Shown here: in pieces, positions 16,472 to 19,711 of the stretch
Numbering within the stretch: the first letter of the stretch is position 1
How the letters are laid out: every line of letters begins with the position of its first letter
DNA from: DATHTK01 sp035463295
GTDB taxonomy: Bacteria; Actinomycetota; Rubrobacteria; Rubrobacterales; Rubrobacteraceae
Direction of reading: 5' to 3'
NCBI GenBank assembly: GCA_035463295.1
Contig: DATHTK010000005.1
Span: 1-19,711 of the forward strand
Length of the DNA stretch: 19,711 bases
Program-made: the position numbers and the translations under genes
The notes under the pieces: model-generated
What the model saw: only the letters and a program-made list of their open reading frames with translations
What the model was told of the DNA's origin: nothing
Databases searched by the model: none

Positions 16472-18178
16472 ATGCGCTCGCCTAGAGCCGGGCGTCGGCC
16501 GAACGCGACACCGGACATCGGGGAGATACTCCTAAGGCGGGGTGTCATTACCTTCGGGCAGCTCGAGGAGGCGCGGCTCGTCCGGCAGTCGGACCGGCGG
16601 GAGCTGGAGGAGACGCTGCTGTCGCTCGGCTACGTCCGCGAGACGGACCTAGCGAGAGCTAGCGCGGAGAGGTTGGGTCTGGAATACGCCGAGCCTCGGG
16701 AGGGGGACGTGGACCCGGAGGCGCTGAACCTGGTCGATGGGAGAGTCCTGCGAAGGCACGGGGTGGTGCCGCTCAGGGTCGAGGGCGGGCGCCTCATCGT
16801 CGCTACGAGCGACCCCACGAACTTCTACGCCATCGAAGATCTGATGATGCTCTCCGGGTTGCCGGTCACGCCCGTCGTCGCTACCGCGGACCGGATCGGC
16901 CGGCTCCTGAACGCAGTCTTCGCTGCGGGGCACGACGTAAGCAAGCTGCTCGCCGAAGCGGCCGGGTCGGCCGACCACGACGACAGGAGTCTGGAGCCCG
17001 AAAGGGAGGTTGGCTTCGAGGAAGCTCCGGTCGTTCGTCTCGTCAACTCCATACTTCGCCGCGCGGTGCGCGAGGGCGCCTCTGACGTACACCTGGAACC
17101 GCGCGGCGCTGAGCTCGCGGTCCGCACGAGGGTGGATGGATGGCTGCGCGACGTCACGAGCGTCCCCCCGAAGCTGCAGAGCGCCATCCTCGCCCGCCTC
17201 AAAGTGCTCGCGAGCCTCGATATCGCGGAGCGCCGCCTGCCCCAGGACGGCCGATTCACCATAAGCGCCGACGACCGGAGGGTGGACGTGCGGATAGCGA
17301 CCCTCCCGACAGCGTTCGGCGAGAAGGCCGTCTTGCGCTTGCTCGATACCGCGAGCGTCGACGTAGAGCTCGCAGGGCTCGGGTTCGAACCGGCGGTGCT
17401 GAGGAGATACGAGGAGGTCTTCTGTCGTCCCTACGGCACCATCCTCGTCACCGGTCCCACCGGCTCCGGCAAGTCCACCACCCTGTACGCCACCCTCAGG
17501 GAGCTCAACTCCCCCGAGAAGAACATCGTGACCATAGAGGATCCCATAGAGTACCGGCTGCCGGGCATCAGCCAGATACAGGTCAACCCGAAGATCGGGC
17601 TCACCTTCGCCAGGGGCCTGAGAAGCGTGCTCAGGTCGGACCCGGACGTCGTGATGATCGGGGAGATAAGAGACCCGGAGACCGCGAAGATCAGCGTCGA
17701 AGCGGCCCTGACGGGACACCTGGTGCTCGCCACGCTGCACACCAACGACGCCCCCTCGGCCGTAACGCGCCTCACGGAGATGGGCGTGGAGCCGTACCTG
17801 ACCTCATCCGCCGTGGACTGCGTTATAGCCCAGCGCCTCGCCAGGCGGCTCTGCGAGCGGTGCAAGAGGCCTGCCGAGATGGGCTCGGAGGCGCTCGAGG
17901 CGCTTGGTTTTCCTCTCGAACGCCTGCCTGAGCAGGAGAGGGCCTTCTTCGAGGCGGTGGGGTGCGAGTGGTGCTCGGGTACCGGCTACCGGGGGAGGAT
18001 CGGCATCTACGAGATGATGGTTCTGGCCGACGAGATAAGGGAGCTGGTCTTGAAGCGGGCGTCCGTGGACGAGGTAAGCCGGGCGGCGGAGGGGATGGTG
18101 CGCTTAAGGGAGGACGGCTTGATCAAGGCCGCCCGGGGCATAACCTCCGTAGAGGAGGTCCTGCGTACGGTTGTGTAG
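16472..18178 (+). CDS. pilB: Type IV pilus/type II secretion assembly ATPase (PilB/GspE)
   Basis: Hexameric cytosolic ATPase that powers pilin polymerisation; 568 residues. An N-terminal MshEN/T2SSE_N domain (about residues 14-150, starting IGEILLRRGVITFGQLEEA) is followed by the catalytic core: N2 domain (SDVHLEPRG, RLPQDGRF), Walker A GPTGSGKSTT at 328-337, the Asp box (TIEDPIEYRLPGISQIQVN), Walker B VVMIGEIRDPET and the His box LVLATLHTNDAPSAVTRL. Four zinc cysteines are present (Cys461, 464, 498, 501), as in PilB and GspE. The ATG at 16472 has GGGCGATGAG upstream and is the first in frame. The prepilin peptidase follows within 150 bases; no pilin or PilC/PilT gene is in the window, so pilus and secretion roles cannot be separated. 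Confidence 0.93.
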   Translation: MRSPRAGRRPNATPDIGEILLRRGVITFGQLEEARLVRQSDRRELEETLLSLGYVRETDLARASAERLGLEYAEPREGDVDPEALNLVDGRVLRRHGVVPLRVEGGRLIVATSDPTNFYAIEDLMMLSGLPVTPVVATADRIGRLLNAVFAAGHDVSKLLAEAAGSADHDDRSLEPEREVGFEEAPVVRLVNSILRRAVREGASDVHLEPRGAELAVRTRVDGWLRDVTSVPPKLQSAILARLKVLASLDIAERRLPQDGRFTISADDRRVDVRIATLPTAFGEKAVLRLLDTASVDVELAGLGFEPAVLRRYEEVFCRPYGTILVTGPTGSGKSTTLYATLRELNSPEKNIVTIEDPIEYRLPGISQIQVNPKIGLTFARGLRSVLRSDPDVVMIGEIRDPETAKISVEAALTGHLVLATLHTNDAPSAVTRLTEMGVEPYLTSSAVDCVIAQRLARRLCERCKRPAEMGSEALEALGFPLERLPEQERAFFEAVGCEWCSGTGYRGRIGIYEMMVLADEIRELVLKRASVDEVSRAAEGMVRLREDGLIKAARGITSVEEVLRTVV

Positions 18179-18237
18179 ACGGCCGCCTCCGGCGCTCCGG
18201 GCTGTCCGCTCGATGGCCGCTCGTGCGGGGGACAAAG

Positions 18238-18243
18238 TAGAAT
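18238..18243 (+). promoter_or_regulatory. Candidate -10 box (TAGAAT) upstream of the prepilin peptidase gene
   Basis: TAGAAT stands out in the 148-base gap between pilB and the peptidase gene, giving a leader of about 75 bases. No convincing -35 is seen. The gap otherwise shows no gene-like frame. Confidence 0.3.
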
Positions 18244-18326
18244 GCGCCGGGAGGCTTGCGGCGGATCCTTCAGGAGAACGGTTCTTTGGGACGGCTCTAC
18301 GGTAGCCATGCGGTAAGAGAGGGCGC

Positions 18327-19076
18327 TTGACCGCCGTCGTGTGCGGGGTTCTGGGGCTCGTGATCGGCAGCTTCCTGAACGTCGTGATCCACCGCGTACC
18401 CCTGCGGAAGTCTGTCGTGTGGCCCTCCTCCCACTGCCCCGCCTGCGGTGAGCCCATCGCGCCCAGAGACAACGTACCCCTGATCTCCTACGCTATGCTG
18501 CGGGGACGGTGCCGAAACTGCGGAGCGCGCATCCCCGCGCGCTACCCGGTCGTGGAGGGGACGACCGGGCTCCTCTTCGCTGCGGCGGGCTACGAGTTCG
18601 GTCTCGGGGTGCAGCTCGTCTCGGCGCTGGTGCTGCTCTCCGCGCTCGTCGCTCTCGCGGGGATAGACCTGGAGCACCGGCTGCTGCCGAACGTCATAGT
18701 CGCTCCGGCGGCGCTCGTCGGGCTCGCCCTCTCCGTGCTGGTAGACCCGGGCGGCTGGTATCTCTACCCCCTCTCCGCTCTCGCCGTAGCGGGCGGGCTG
18801 CTCGCGCTCGCGATGGCCTACCCCGGGGGGATGGGAATGGGGGACGTGAAGATGGGGGGCATGCTCGGCGCCTTTCTCGGGCCCTACGCGGCGCTCGCGG
18901 TCTTTCTCGGGGCCGTTATCGGGGCGGGCGCGGGCGGTCTCCTTATCGCTACCGGCAAGGTGGGACGCCGGCATCACCTGCCCTTCGGCGTCTTTATGTC
19001 TATCGGAGCGGTACTGGCGCTCTTCTTAGGACCGGAGCTCCGGGGCCTGTACCTGGGCCTGGTGGGCAGGGGCTAG
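18327..19076 (+). CDS. pilD: Prepilin peptidase (PilD/TadV-like, A24 family)
   Basis: Membrane aspartyl protease that cleaves (and usually N-methylates) type IV prepilins; 249 residues. It begins with a membrane helix ending IGSFLNVVIHRVP, then the cytosolic zinc loop with two CxxC pairs (HCPACGEPI and RCRNCGARIPARYP), as in full-length bifunctional PilD. Several further helices follow. The catalytic aspartates are in AGIDLEHRLLPN and in GMGMGDVKMGGMLG. The TTG at 18327 is chosen as the first start that leaves the first helix intact; GAGAGGG just upstream may be the ribosome-binding site, with short spacing; GTG 18339 is the alternative. In many Actinobacteria a prepilin peptidase gene lies downstream of alaS-ruvX-mltG-aroE; here aroE is missing and pilB takes its place. 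Confidence 0.93.
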   Translation: MTAVVCGVLGLVIGSFLNVVIHRVPLRKSVVWPSSHCPACGEPIAPRDNVPLISYAMLRGRCRNCGARIPARYPVVEGTTGLLFAAAGYEFGLGVQLVSALVLLSALVALAGIDLEHRLLPNVIVAPAALVGLALSVLVDPGGWYLYPLSALAVAGGLLALAMAYPGGMGMGDVKMGGMLGAFLGPYAALAVFLGAVIGAGAGGLLIATGKVGRRHHLPFGVFMSIGAVLALFLGPELRGLYLGLVGRG

Positions 19077-19105
19077 AGGTACGCGCCCGCCGAGTGGGAG
19101 CTCCC

Positions 19106-19122
19106 GCCGGCGGCGAGCCGGC
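19106..19122. terminator. GC-rich hairpin between converging genes
   Basis: GCCGGC pairs with GCCGGC around a GGCGA loop, between the prepilin peptidase stop (19076) and the stop of the minus-strand relic gene (19124). Three perfect palindromes crowd this spot: GGGAGCTCCC (19096-19105), CCGCCGGCGG (19104-19113) and GAGCCGGCTC (19115-19124). A bidirectional terminator is plausible from position. Confidence 0.4.
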
Positions 19123-19123
19123 T

Positions 19124-19397
19124 CTACTCCGAGGGGAAGGTCACGTCGTTTCCGGTGATGTTCACCTCGGCGACCTCCATGCCGGTGAGGCTCTCGAGCC
19201 GGTGAGGCTGCCGACGAATTCCCCGACGGTGGGGAGTTGTCGCCCGGCAAGCGCTTGCCTCCATGAGAGAGGTGTACGCCATCGACCTCCCCTGCCGCAA
19301 CGTTCGCTATGCCTACTACCACTGCATCCTCGATCGTGGTGGTCTCGCGATCGCTCTCTAGCGGGTGATCCTCGCCGCGTTACTTCTTCTGCGCCAC
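19124..19397 (-). pseudogene. Decayed Asp23/Gls24-family (DUF322) gene
   Basis: Remains of an alkaline-shock/envelope-stress protein gene read in three minus-strand frames. A GTG at 19397 with GAGGAGGAG upstream starts MAQKK, then an in-frame TAA (19382-19380); the same frame continues as RGEDHPLESDRETTTIEDAV and VVGIANVAAGEVDGVHLSHGG, the typical N-terminal half of the family. The reading then shifts to a second frame (LPTVGEFVGSLTG) and a third (RLESLTGMEVAEVNITGNDV, then TFPSE and stop), the typical C-terminus. About 274 bases remain, while intact members need roughly 350-400, so the middle is deleted as well. Family assignment rests on the two ends, both in the right order. A copy elsewhere in the genome is likely but not shown here. 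Confidence 0.65.
19181..19209. repeat. Direct repeat of 12 bases inside the Asp23-like relic
   Basis: GCCGGTGAGGCT occurs at 19181-19192 and 19198-19209, separated by CTCGA. On the coding (minus) strand each copy reads as Ser-Leu-Thr-Gly. The second frame change in the relic falls between them. Confidence 0.8.
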
Positions 19398-19711
19398 AAC
19401 CCCTCCTCCTCGCGCTTCCTGACTCCCAATCCTCTAGCATATCCGTAACACGCGCCCGGCGTAAGTGGGGCCGCGCGGAGGCACGCTGGCGCTCTTAAGG
19501 TACAGGTACGCTCCGAAAGAGCCGAAAACACATGCACAATGGCAGGCGCGAACGCTCTCTCCCGCACACATACATCTCACCGAAAGCCAAGTGACGGGGG
19601 GGCACAGCGAGAGAGTAATCCAGTAACCGAGGCGCATCATGCCCCGCTATTTCGTCCATTCTGCGGGCTTTGTGAGCACACCGAAAACGGAGATAGATGC
19701 TACCCGTTGCA
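19398..19711. other. Stretch without a recognised gene
   Basis: About 310 bases, visibly less GC-rich than the rest. No family was recognised in either strand. On the plus strand an ATG at 19639, with GAGG six bases upstream, opens a frame (MPRYFVHSAGFVSTPKTEID) that runs off the window end; it could be the start of a gene but nothing identifies it. A tandem AGGTACAGGTAC occurs at 19498-19509. The part just before 19397 may hold the promoter of the decayed minus-strand gene. Confidence 0.4.

Noticed and set aside
18242..18316. 24-codon frame after the TAGAAT box before the prepilin peptidase gene
   Set aside because: No ribosome-binding site and no resemblance to any family; its ATG overlaps the -10 box itself.

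Overview
The window is a GC-rich bacterial chromosome segment (about two-thirds G+C by eye, with strong G/C third-position bias and long antisense shadow frames). Gene content and protein character fit a deep-branching actinobacterium, most likely Rubrobacter or a relative. This is inference from family resemblance; no database was searched. No tRNA, rRNA, CRISPR array, insertion sequence or prophage is visible. It reads as conserved housekeeping chromosome with a few unusual local arrangements.

Layout. (1) 2-3280, plus strand: 3' part of a RelA/SpoT (p)ppGpp enzyme, a glyoxalase-II-like metallo-beta-lactamase-fold hydrolase and hisS, tightly packed as one operon. (2) 3476-4657, plus: a class III sirtuin deacylase with its own -10 box, then a small ABM-like protein with a good promoter. 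(3) 4654-6465, minus: aspS, whose stop codon overlaps that of the small ABM-like gene. (4) 6632-7597, plus: a lipoprotein with a thioredoxin-like but cysteine-less middle and a lamin-tail-like C-terminus. (5) 7668-10320, plus: a cysteine desulfurase followed by an unusual fusion of an IscU-like scaffold domain to the tRNA 2-thiouridylase MnmA. The fusion probably starts at a rare ATT codon. (6) 10365-12118, plus: a four-gene operon of DUF948 membrane protein, YtxH-like protein, a 94-residue protein that may be a degenerate RsbW-type anti-sigma factor, and a SigB/SigF-type sigma factor. (7) 12138-16345, plus: alaS, ruvX and mltG, closed by a hairpin with the mltG stop codon in its loop. (8) 16472-19076, plus: a PilB/GspE ATPase and a PilD-type prepilin peptidase. 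(9) 19124-19397, minus: a decayed Asp23/Gls24-family gene, then about 300 bases with nothing recognised.

How the genes fit together. Three aminoacyl-tRNA synthetases, the stringent-response enzyme and the tRNA thiolation pair (desulfurase plus IscU-MnmA) make this a translation and tRNA-modification neighbourhood. The order relA-hisS-aspS-cysteine desulfurase-mnmA-alaS-ruvX-mltG echoes the order known from Firmicutes, and alaS-ruvX-mltG followed by a prepilin peptidase echoes Actinobacteria. The strongest candidates for something little described are the IscU-MnmA fusion (with its altered third cluster cysteine and ATT start) and the compact DUF948/YtxH/degenerate anti-sigma/sigma operon. A recurring pattern is a -10-like hexamer 8-9 bases before an ATG, suggesting several leaderless transcripts.
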